Source: Pantoea sp050157905
GTDB taxonomy: Bacteria > Pseudomonadota > Gammaproteobacteria > Enterobacterales > Enterobacteriaceae
NCBI RefSeq assembly: GCF_050157905.1
Contig: NZ_JBKIWZ010000001.1
Location: forward strand, 1,178,001-1,242,000
Reading direction: 5' to 3'
DNA: 64,000 nucleotides
The notes beneath the pieces were generated by a model. It made no database searches. It saw only the letters and a list, made by a program, of their open reading frames with translations, and was not told the DNA's origin. The position numbers and the translations under genes are program-made. Positions 41,682-49,576 of this stretch are shown one piece after another. Each line of letters begins with the position of its first letter. The stretch's first letter is position 1.

Positions 41682-42242
41682 ATGGCTGTAACCACACTTG
41701 ATGCAAAAACTGCGCTGATTGTTATCGACCTGCAACATGGCATTGTGGCGCTGCCGCTGGTGCATGCGCCAGAGCCGGTAATCGATCGTTGTGCCGCACT
41801 GGCAGAGGCCTTTCGCGCGCACCAGCTGCCTGTGGTACTGGTGAACGTGGCCGGTGCCGCACCGGGCCGCAATGAGCAGGGACGTCACAGCGGCGAATTG
41901 CCTGCCGACTGGGCCACGCTGGTTCCGGCGATGACGCCTCAGCAGGATGACCTTACCGTCACCAAGAAAACCTGGGGTGCATTTCACGGCACCACACTGC
42001 ATGACGAACTGCAGGCGCGTGGCGTTACCCAGGTCGTGATCTGCGGGATTGCGACCAGCATCGGCGTCGAGTCCACGGCCCGTCAGGCGTATGAATCAGG
42101 TTACAACGTCACGTTAGCCACCGATGCGATGACCGACCTTAATGCCGATACCCATCACAACAGCATCAGTCGGATCTTTCCGCGTCTGGGTGAAACCGGC
42201 AGCAGTGAAGAGATTATGGCGTTGATTGGTAACACCCACTGA
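41682..42242 (+). CDS. Isochorismatase-fold hydrolase lacking the usual cysteine
   Basis: A 186-residue alpha/beta hydrolase of the isochorismatase superfamily (ALIVIDLQHG with Asp16, VTKKTWGAFHG with Lys95/96). Most members that act on amides have the motif TxxCV with a catalytic cysteine. Here the equivalent is TSIGVESTARQA, with Gly128 in the cysteine place. True isochorismatases such as EntB and PhzD also lack that cysteine, so vinyl-ether or non-amide hydrolysis is possible; the natural substrate is unknown. A terminator-like long hairpin follows. It is probably regulated by the adjacent MarR protein. Confidence 0.85.
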   Translation: MAVTTLDAKTALIVIDLQHGIVALPLVHAPEPVIDRCAALAEAFRAHQLPVVLVNVAGAAPGRNEQGRHSGELPADWATLVPAMTPQQDDLTVTKKTWGAFHGTTLHDELQARGVTQVVICGIATSIGVESTARQAYESGYNVTLATDAMTDLNADTHHNSISRIFPRLGETGSSEEIMALIGNTH

Positions 42243-42247
42243 CAGAA

Positions 42248-42303
42248 AGACCGCCTGCCTTGTCCTGCAACAACCAGCAGGGCAAGTTGCAAGGCGGCTT
42301 TTA
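42248..42303. terminator. Long hairpin between the hydrolase and autotransporter genes
   Basis: CCTTGTCCTGC pairs with GCAGGGCAAG (one G-U pair) around AACAACCA, and the outer ACCGCCT pairs with AGGCGG, followed by CTTTT. It serves the plus-strand gene and perhaps the convergent autotransporter. Confidence 0.7.
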
Positions 42304-42307
42304 CCGA

Positions 42308-45300
42308 TCAGAAACTAAACCGATAACCTGCGTTAATGCGGCGCTGGTCAACGCGTTCACCCCGCGTTAAGTCTGCTTCCAGATAAAGATGATGCGTGTT
42401 GCGGAAACGCGCGGTGATGCCCAAACCATTATTCCAGCCATTTCCACTGTAATCCGCACTTTCAGCGGAGCCGTTGAGTGTGTAACGCATTCTGGCTGAA
42501 AATTCACGCTCCAGTCCTGTTTTGATATAGGCATCATAATGGATATCTCCTTGCGTCTGGCTGAATCCCGCAAGGGTGCTGATTCGTCCGTAAGCCGAAT
42601 GATAGTGATCAAAATGAATGGCAAGACCATTACTGGCACGGGTTTGCGCACTTTTCTGGTGAGCCAGCGTAATTTGTGCCTGAGGTTCCAGGTACAAGCC
42701 CTGTTCGTCAGGCGAAAAGCTGAAACGCTGTCCCACTTCTGTCGAAACGGTAATACCGGAGGATTTTGCCTGACCGGACACCGGATTCTGCTGACTGTCC
42801 TTAACCCCGAACTGGTTGCTGATGCGGTTAATTTTCAGCACCTGGTCAACATAAAAACCTGTTTCAGTTACCCAGGTCAGATAGCCCCCGCCATATTCTG
42901 ACCTGACAGTGCCCCTGCCACCGCGATAGTGTGGTGAGGCGTGATTGATGCCCATAAACAGACCACCATAGATCTGTTTGCTCTCAGACAGATTTTTGTC
43001 AGCACCAAACTGAAAACCGCTGTAATGCATTCTGAAGCCATCGAGTTTTCCGGCAGAAGAAGCGTTCATCTTACCGTCAATACCCCGCACCCAGACGTTG
43101 CCCTGACTGTGATTGTTGCGGATTTCACCCAGCCGCTGAAGGAGCGGCTGCGTTTCGGCGAGGTTCATCAGATAACTGACATGCAGGAAATTTCCTCCGG
43201 CATTAGCGGTGGTAGTAAGACGTTGATCTTTTCGGCCCGAAACGGGCGCTGTCGCCGCTCCGGCTATCTGCTGCGCCGCAGGTGCGGGTGCTGGCTCAGA
43301 TACCTGCTGCGGAGTGGCGTCAGGCGCCTGTGTTTCTGTTGGTGCGGGTGCTGGCTCAGATACCTGCTGCGGAGTGGCGTCAGGCGCCTGTGTTTCTGCC
43401 GGTGCGGGTGCAGGTTCAGATGCCTGCTGCGGGGGAGTATCAGGCGCCTGTTTTTCCGCCGGTGCGGGTGCAGGGATGGGTTCCTGCTGTGAGGGGGAAA
43501 TCATCGCCGGTTCTGACACGGAGCCGGAAGCAGCGAGTTTCCAGTCCGTACCCGCTTTGCGTAACGAATAGAGATATCCGCCAAGTTCAATCTCAGCGTT
43601 GGCAGTGAAGTTTGCTTTGCCATCGGGGGTTTCAATAACCGTAATCTGTTCATTGCCCGTTGCTGACTGCGATCCCTGATTCACAAAAGAGACAGTATGA
43701 TTTCCTGCGCTGCTATGCGTCACCACCAGCTTATCGCTTTTGTCATTCACACCGTCGCCAGCCAGACCGACGCGCATTAAAAAATCGCCGTTTCCGGTTA
43801 AGTCCCCGACGGTTAACGTAGTGAAATCCGTCTGGGATGCCACTTGGTTAAAATCAATTTTGCTGTCTGTCAGATTCAATCCATCGAGATTAGAGGTGTC
43901 GCTTACATTCCATGTGCTGCTATTTAATGTGGCATTGAGATAACCACCATCAATATTATCACTGAATGCGCGGCCCTCCCAGACAGAGTCAGGCTGCAGC
44001 GTTAAGTCAATTTTACCGCCATTAGCGTATACAGATCCCTTTATATTCAGCCTGCCATCTGCGCTTATACTTCCTGGCAGATAGTTTTTGTTATATTGCG
44101 TAGCAATAGCCAGTTGATCCGGTGAGGGCAGTATAATGGTCACATCGCCCGTTAAGCTGGCCGTCCCATTCGCCATGGCAATAACGGCGGCATTTTTTGT
44201 GGCGCTATTATTAATAGTGATGTTTTTTGCTGAAAGACTTCCGGAAAGTAAAGCCAGTAGTGCGACGTCACCGCTGGTAATATCGGTTTCTTCAATATTG
44301 ACCTTCGATCCCGCTATTTGTGCAGAGGCGGCATAGGAAGTCGCTGTATTGATTGTATTACGTTTGTCGGCGGAGCCTTTAAAATTAATTGTGGTAGCCA
44401 TACCACTGGCAACAATCCCTCCCGCCTGTAACGTTGTGACATGGCTGTCAGGACCAATATTTGCGACGCCGTTTAAGCGGACCTCAAGGCCGTTGGCCGC
44501 TTTGCCCGAAGTCGCAAGGGTCAGATTCTCTGCCGTAAGATCACCAAAGTTCCAGATGCCTGATGAACCCTCGCCGGTCGTCGTAATACGACTGCCTTTG
44601 CCCAGATTTACCCGGGTATGTTCCTGCATCTCCAGGCCATTTGAAAAAGAACCTGTTGTGGTAATGCTAAGCTGATCCGCATTCAGAAAGGTCTGCGTTG
44701 ATGAGGGTTTACCATTGAGTGAATCAATTAAGATACCGGGACTGATCTCGCCGTTTGTTGAAATGATGCTGCCGCTGCCCAGTTCAGCGCTGCTGCCATG
44801 ATTAGCAACCGCGAGACCGGTACCATATTTGCCAGAGGTGGTGATTGAGAGAGCATCGGCCTTCAGCGATGATCCATACGCCACTCTTACCCCACTGGCG
44901 AATAAGTTTTCGGTTCCGGTCACGTTAACTGTCGTTCCCGTACCCAGGTCAGCAGTTACCCTTTCAGCATTAATGTTTATGCCTGAAGCACGCTGGCCAT
45001 TGACGTTAAGGGTAAGCGCCTCTGCCATTACCTGGCTCTCATTACCCATGATTTCCACACCGCGAGCATAAGAATCGGGATCGCTGACGGAAATAAACAC
45101 GTGACGCCCCAGGTTAATTACGCCTGTTTTATCAAGCGGATTAAACACCCCATAAATGCCGGTCTGATAAATTTTATCGCCTGTCAGAATATCGCCATCT
45201 TCCAGCGTAATATTGTTCCCTGACTGGCTTCCGATGTTTTTTCCTGCCACTCCACCACTCAGGACGCACCCGGTGAATAACGCCAGTGGTGTGATATGAC

Positions 45301-45319
45301 GCCTGGTTAGTTTCCTCAT
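42308..45319 (-). CDS. Pertactin-type autotransporter with proline-rich repeats
   Basis: A 1003-residue type V secreted surface protein. A signal peptide (about residues 1-26, ending SGGVAG) precedes a beta-helical passenger of short Gly/Asn/Thr-rich repeats (residues about 27-600, for example LTTSG/ITTTGEGSSGIW-type turns). A proline/alanine linker follows with 20-residue repeats of the type EPAPAPAETQAPDATPQQVS. The C-terminal barrel (about 725-1003) includes NVWVRGIDGKMNASSAGKL and ends GYRFSF, with the terminal Phe used for Bam recognition. No RGD or protease motif was seen; adhesin is a guess from fold. Its passenger DNA looks more AT-rich than its neighbours. Confidence 0.9.
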   Translation of the reverse strand: MRKLTRRHITPLALFTGCVLSGGVAGKNIGSQSGNNITLEDGDILTGDKIYQTGIYGVFNPLDKTGVINLGRHVFISVSDPDSYARGVEIMGNESQVMAEALTLNVNGQRASGININAERVTADLGTGTTVNVTGTENLFASGVRVAYGSSLKADALSITTSGKYGTGLAVANHGSSAELGSGSIISTNGEISPGILIDSLNGKPSSTQTFLNADQLSITTTGSFSNGLEMQEHTRVNLGKGSRITTTGEGSSGIWNFGDLTAENLTLATSGKAANGLEVRLNGVANIGPDSHVTTLQAGGIVASGMATTINFKGSADKRNTINTATSYAASAQIAGSKVNIEETDITSGDVALLALLSGSLSAKNITINNSATKNAAVIAMANGTASLTGDVTIILPSPDQLAIATQYNKNYLPGSISADGRLNIKGSVYANGGKIDLTLQPDSVWEGRAFSDNIDGGYLNATLNSSTWNVSDTSNLDGLNLTDSKIDFNQVASQTDFTTLTVGDLTGNGDFLMRVGLAGDGVNDKSDKLVVTHSSAGNHTVSFVNQGSQSATGNEQITVIETPDGKANFTANAEIELGGYLYSLRKAGTDWKLAASGSVSEPAMISPSQQEPIPAPAPAEKQAPDTPPQQASEPAPAPAETQAPDATPQQVSEPAPAPTETQAPDATPQQVSEPAPAPAAQQIAGAATAPVSGRKDQRLTTTANAGGNFLHVSYLMNLAETQPLLQRLGEIRNNHSQGNVWVRGIDGKMNASSAGKLDGFRMHYSGFQFGADKNLSESKQIYGGLFMGINHASPHYRGGRGTVRSEYGGGYLTWVTETGFYVDQVLKINRISNQFGVKDSQQNPVSGQAKSSGITVSTEVGQRFSFSPDEQGLYLEPQAQITLAHQKSAQTRASNGLAIHFDHYHSAYGRISTLAGFSQTQGDIHYDAYIKTGLEREFSARMRYTLNGSAESADYSGNGWNNGLGITARFRNTHHLYLEADLTRGERVDQRRINAGYRFSF
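43281..43490 (-). repeat. 60-bp tandem repeats within the autotransporter linker
   Basis: Units begin at 43281, 43341, 43401 and 43461, exactly 60 bp apart, and encode 20-residue Pro/Ala/Gln repeats. The first two are almost identical and the later ones diverge, so the array can vary in frame by slippage or recombination. Confidence 0.9.
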
Positions 45320-45623
45320 TTAACACTCCCTGTATCGCATCAGTGCCTGTTAAGACTGCGATAAACGCAGTCCGTCACAGGATTAGCTTTTTAACCCGCG
45401 AATAATTTATCAGGAAAGTACAGGAGCTATTCTGATTAAAATGGCGGACTGCTCATTTTCCTATTATAAAAAGAGAATGTGTTTTGAAATGATATAAAGG
45501 TTCTGAATGTTTTTTTGATGATTTTATTTAATGGTTTAATTAATTCAGAAGGCGTTTTTCAATGGGGAGGAAAAGAGAGGGGAAATAAAAGGGCGCTGCT
45601 GCACCCTTTTCTGGATCAATAAT
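45320..45623. other. AT-rich spacer between pqqU and the autotransporter
   Basis: 304 bp without a gene. It must hold the minus-strand promoter of the autotransporter. GACTGCG-ataaa-CGCAGTC (45354-45372) is a hairpin in the probable leader, and 45440-45560 is clearly AT-rich. The pqqU terminator lies at its right end. Confidence 0.6.
45587..45610 (-). terminator. Terminator of pqqU
   Basis: On the minus strand AAAAGGGTGC and GCGCCCTTTT pair around AGCA with one G-U, followed by a T-rich stretch. It lies 14 bp past the stop. Confidence 0.8.
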
Positions 45624-47744
45624 TTAGTTAAACGCGTAACTCAACGTGGCACCCACGCTGTAATTACGGCCCGGCGCAGATTCGAAATAGCGTCCGTTGC
45701 TCTCATTCACGATCACCGACCCCACATAGTGGCGGTCAAACAGGTTATCGACGCGGCCAAACAGATCCAGCGTCCAGTTCTCAACTTCCCATTTGTAACC
45801 ACTGTTCAGCGCGGCGACGGTATAAGAAGGCGTGTTTACCCGGTTCTGATCTTCCGCAGCGATCTGGCTCAGATAGCGTACCTCGCTGCCCGCGTAGAAA
45901 CCTGTTTCCGGCAGATAACCCAGCCCGGCGTAAACCATATTGCGGGCGATGCCCGGGAGCCGGTGGCCGTCACAGCTCTCACTGCCGCAGGCGTTGCTGC
46001 GATAGCGCGCATCCAGCAGGGTATAGGCCAGTTTCAGCCGCCAGTCCCAGGCAAACTGTTGATCCAGGCTTAACTCAAAGCCGCGGCGGCGGGTCTGGCC
46101 GGCATTCTTATAGGTGGTCCGCCCACCGCTGCTGGCATCTGCCACAATCTCGTCGCGGGTGTCGGTCTGGAACAGTGCGGCACTGACCAGACCGTTGCCG
46201 ATGCGTTTCTTGCTGCCAATCTCCAGTGTGTCGCTGGTGGCGGGTTTCAGACCCAGATTGAGGCCCGTGGCATTGTCTGAACGGTAGGAGAGTTCGTTGA
46301 TGGTCGGGGTCTCAAAGCCGCGCCCGGCGGAGATCCATGCATTCCAGCTGGGATCAAAGGCGTATTTCAGTGCCGCCGCGGGCAGCCACTTGTGATAACG
46401 CGCTTCACCGCTGTCGTCGCCGTTTCCGGGCCGGATATAGAAGTCACTGGAGTCAAAGTTCACGGTGCTAAAGCGCACACCGGCATCCAGCGACAGTTTA
46501 TCGGTCAGTTGCCAGCCGGTCTGGAGATAGGGGTCCAGCGTCCACATCAGGTTGCGCTCATTACGGCGCAGGTTGCCCTGTTCGCCCAGCTGCGTTACCC
46601 CGTTGCTGACGGTGAAGTTTTCATAGCCCTTACGGCGTTCGCTCATGGTTTCGTAATCGAGTCCGGCAGTCACTGCCACCGGGACCGACAGCAGCGTATC
46701 GCGATGGGTCCAGCGGCTGTCGACCCCCTGATAGTGGCGGGTCAGCGCAATTACGCCACCGGGATGTGCGGGGTTGCGCTGAACGGCGGCGGGAATCGAC
46801 TGAAACTGTGTGGTTTCACGCATACCCGCATAGAGCATCACGCTGAGGTCGTCATTCTCACTCATCTGGCGCTGATAACGCAGGCCGCCCTGGGTCTGAT
46901 CGACCGTTTTGCGGGTATTGTAGAGCGAAACGTTACTCACCACCTGACGCGGGTTATCCCGCCACTGCGCCTCGGTTAATCCGCCCGGATCCTGTGCGTC
47001 GATGTGCACGCTGTTAAACAGCAGGGTCAGGGTGCTGACATCGTCTATCCGCACGCCAAGCCGGGCATTACCGAGATTCTTCTGCGCGGCGCTGTGATCC
47101 CGGTAGCCGTGCGTGGTAAAGCGTGAGGCCGACACCGTGTAGTTCACATCGCCGGCGTGAGTGCCATCGCCCGTCGCGCCGCTGGCTTTGACGCTGTTGC
47201 GCCAGCTGCCGTAGCTGCCGTACCAGCTGCTGTATTCCAGTGAGGGGGGCTGCTGCCCCTGCTGAGTCGTCACGTTGATAACGCCGCCTGAGGCGTTGCC
47301 ATAGAGCGCCGAAAAGGGACCGCGCAGGACTTCGACATGATCGATTGAGCCGATGTCGATGTTGGAGGTCTGCGCCTGGCCATCCGGCATGGTGGCCGGG
47401 ATGCCATCCACGTAAATGCGTAATCCGCGCACGCCGTAGGTTGAACGTGAGCCAAAGCCGCGCATCGACAGTTGCAGATCCTGGGCATAATTCTGCCTGT
47501 TCTGGATCTGCAGACCGGGCACGCTACTGAGGTTTTCCGACAGGTTGACGCGCGGTGCGGCCTGACGCATATCGTCTCCGCTGACCACGCTCAGGGCCGC
47601 CGGGGTGTCGAGTTCGTTAAGCCCGTTTTCCGGCGGAGCAGCCGTGACGACCAGGGTATTGTTATCATCCGCCGCCTGCAGCGACAGCGGTAAGAGCGCG
47701 GGCAGCATCAGCAGCGTTGCCCGGCGCAGAGAAATTATTTTCAT
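45624..47744 (-). CDS. pqqU: PqqU (YncD)-type TonB-dependent outer-membrane receptor
   Basis: A 706-residue TonB-dependent receptor that closely follows E. coli YncD, renamed PqqU for its role in uptake of the cofactor pyrroloquinoline quinone. A signal peptide ends LQA-A (about residue 24), the TonB-box region is NTLVVTAAP, and the plug carries VPGLQIQNRQNYAQDLQLSM and RGFGSRSTYGVRGLRIYVDG. The barrel has GRGFETPTINELSYRSDNA and VGSVIVNESNGRYFESAPGR and ends in YAFN. The PQQ biosynthesis operon is only 5 kb away, which supports the substrate. It is divergent from the dehydrogenase gene. Confidence 0.9.
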   Translation of the reverse strand: MKIISLRRATLLMLPALLPLSLQAADDNNTLVVTAAPPENGLNELDTPAALSVVSGDDMRQAAPRVNLSENLSSVPGLQIQNRQNYAQDLQLSMRGFGSRSTYGVRGLRIYVDGIPATMPDGQAQTSNIDIGSIDHVEVLRGPFSALYGNASGGVINVTTQQGQQPPSLEYSSWYGSYGSWRNSVKASGATGDGTHAGDVNYTVSASRFTTHGYRDHSAAQKNLGNARLGVRIDDVSTLTLLFNSVHIDAQDPGGLTEAQWRDNPRQVVSNVSLYNTRKTVDQTQGGLRYQRQMSENDDLSVMLYAGMRETTQFQSIPAAVQRNPAHPGGVIALTRHYQGVDSRWTHRDTLLSVPVAVTAGLDYETMSERRKGYENFTVSNGVTQLGEQGNLRRNERNLMWTLDPYLQTGWQLTDKLSLDAGVRFSTVNFDSSDFYIRPGNGDDSGEARYHKWLPAAALKYAFDPSWNAWISAGRGFETPTINELSYRSDNATGLNLGLKPATSDTLEIGSKKRIGNGLVSAALFQTDTRDEIVADASSGGRTTYKNAGQTRRRGFELSLDQQFAWDWRLKLAYTLLDARYRSNACGSESCDGHRLPGIARNMVYAGLGYLPETGFYAGSEVRYLSQIAAEDQNRVNTPSYTVAALNSGYKWEVENWTLDLFGRVDNLFDRHYVGSVIVNESNGRYFESAPGRNYSVGATLSYAFN

Positions 47745-47939
47745 TATGAGTGGCCTGAAAAAAAGAGCTGGAATGAACCAGCCGGAACAATCGCCGGATA
47801 TGGTAAGGGTTTGATGCGCCGGGGTATACCGTTTCGGGCTGGATTTTTTTACCGTTTACCGCCAGGCTGGAATCCATCTTTTGCAGTAACCACGCGTCCG
47901 ATTTGATCGGATGCCAGGAAACAACTTACGGGAGTCAGC

Positions 47940-48800
47940 ATGAAACAACCTGAAGTCGCGGTTCTGGGATTAGGCGCAATGGGGCACGCATTTGCCGCTA
48001 ACCTGCTGAAAAAAGGCTTTCGCGTTCACGGCTGGAATCGCACCCGCGCACGCGGTGAGGATCTGCTTGATGCCGGTTTAACCCTGGCTGATTCACCTGA
48101 AGAGGCGGTACGTGATGCGGATGTGGTGATCGCCATGCTTGCCGACGGTGACACCACGGAGCAGGTACTGCACAAGGCGAAAGCGGCCTTTAAACAGGGG
48201 GCAACCCTGTGCCAGATGGGTACCATCGGTGTCGAAAAAACCGACGCGCTGATCGCCTTTTTCGCCGACCAGCGCTCCGATCTGCTGTTTCTCGACGCCC
48301 CGGTTTCCGGCACCAAAGCGCCTGCAGAAAACGCGCAGATTCTGGTGCTCGCCAGCGGTGACCAGCGCCGGGCACAGGCGGCAGAAGCGGTGTTTGCCGC
48401 CATCAGTAAAGGCACCAGGTGGCTGGGCGAAGCGGGCAAAAGCACCCGGATGAAGCTGGTGATTAACAGCTGGCTGATTGGCCTGATGCAGAGTCTGGCC
48501 GAGAGCACCCGGCTGGCGGAGCAGTTTGGTTTCTCCACCGACGATCTCTGGCAGGTGCTGGAGGGCGGTCCGCTGGCCGCGCCGTATGCGAAAATGAAAC
48601 TCGGGATGATTGCCAGCGATGACTACACGCCGCAGATGCATCTGGTCTGGGCGCTGAAGGATGCGCGGCTGGCGCTGGATGCGGCAGAAACGCCGCTGCC
48701 GGCGCTGGACAACATCGCCCGGCTCTGGGAGCAGGCGGTGGAAGCCGGACACGGTGAAGAGGATCTGGCGGTGATTTACCGCTACCTTGGGGCGCAATGA
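47940..48800 (+). CDS. Beta-hydroxyacid dehydrogenase-family NAD(P) oxidoreductase
   Basis: A 286-residue enzyme of the 3-hydroxyisobutyrate/6-phosphogluconate dehydrogenase superfamily. The Rossmann dinucleotide motif is VLGLGAMGHAFAANLL (residues about 8-23), the substrate-binding loop is DAPVSGTKAPAENAQ, and the catalytic lysine is in STRMKLVINSW (about residue 173). Substrate cannot be told; imine reductases share this fold. GGGAG precedes the ATG. It overlaps the following AraC-type gene by ATGA, so the two form an operon. Confidence 0.87.
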   Translation: MKQPEVAVLGLGAMGHAFAANLLKKGFRVHGWNRTRARGEDLLDAGLTLADSPEEAVRDADVVIAMLADGDTTEQVLHKAKAAFKQGATLCQMGTIGVEKTDALIAFFADQRSDLLFLDAPVSGTKAPAENAQILVLASGDQRRAQAAEAVFAAISKGTRWLGEAGKSTRMKLVINSWLIGLMQSLAESTRLAEQFGFSTDDLWQVLEGGPLAAPYAKMKLGMIASDDYTPQMHLVWALKDARLALDAAETPLPALDNIARLWEQAVEAGHGEEDLAVIYRYLGAQ

Positions 48801-49576
48801 GCCAGCAACCCATAGCGTTTCAGTCGCGTCCGCTGGTGCCGCTGGCGCACGATTATCCGCACGGTGCCAGCGAACCCTGGCATCACCACACCTGCGCGCA
48901 GCTGATCCATACGCTGAGTGGGGTGGTGCGGGTCGAAACGGCGTATGGCAGCTGGATTGTGCCGCCCAGTCGCGGCGTCTGGCTGCCCGCTTTTACCCGG
49001 CATGCGCTGCAGATTACCGGTCAGGTGGCGGCGCGAACGCTGTTTATCGATCCGCTGGCGCGTGCCGATCTGCCCGCCAGCTGTCAGGTCGTGCAAATCT
49101 CCCCGCTGCTGCGTGAGCTGATTGTCTGCGCGCTGAGCCTGCCAGCGTCCTACGCTGCAGGCAGCCGGAGTGAGCGGATTATCGAACTGATTCTGGATGA
49201 GATCCGGGGAATGGATGTGCTGCCATTTGCCCTGCCGACGCCGGAAAGCCCCCGGTTGCAGGCGCTGTGCGCGCAAATCCGTGAGGCACCCGGTGAGAGC
49301 TGGACGCTGCAGCGTGCCAGTACGCTTGCGAATGTCTCGGGCCGCACCCTGGCCCGCTATTTTATGCGTGAAACCGGTCTGCAGTTCAGCGACTGGGTGC
49401 GCCGTGCCCGCCTGGCGATCGCCCTGACGCGGCTGGCGCAGGGCGACACGGTGCTGCGGGTGGCGCTGGAACTGGGCTATGAGAGCCCCAGCGCATTCAG
49501 CGCGATGTTTCGTCGTCTGCTGGGTGTTTCGCCGACGGACTACTTTCCGCCGTCAGAAAGTGGCCCGCCGCGCTGA
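48797..49576 (+). CDS. AraC-family regulator with cupin domain (NimR-like layout)
   Basis: A 259-residue regulator with an N-terminal cupin (HHHTCAQLIHTLSGVVRVETA, PSRGVWLPAFTRHAL) and a C-terminal AraC helix-turn-helix (ASTLANVSGRTLARYFMRETG, VALELGYESPSAFSAMFRRLLG). The layout resembles NimR/YeaM-type regulators. Its start overlaps the dehydrogenase gene by four bases, so it probably controls that operon. Its last 80 bp overlap the 3' end of the leuA-type gene on the opposite strand, and both frames look intact there. Confidence 0.87.
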   Translation: MSQQPIAFQSRPLVPLAHDYPHGASEPWHHHTCAQLIHTLSGVVRVETAYGSWIVPPSRGVWLPAFTRHALQITGQVAARTLFIDPLARADLPASCQVVQISPLLRELIVCALSLPASYAAGSRSERIIELILDEIRGMDVLPFALPTPESPRLQALCAQIREAPGESWTLQRASTLANVSGRTLARYFMRETGLQFSDWVRRARLAIALTRLAQGDTVLRVALELGYESPSAFSAMFRRLLGVSPTDYFPPSESGPPR

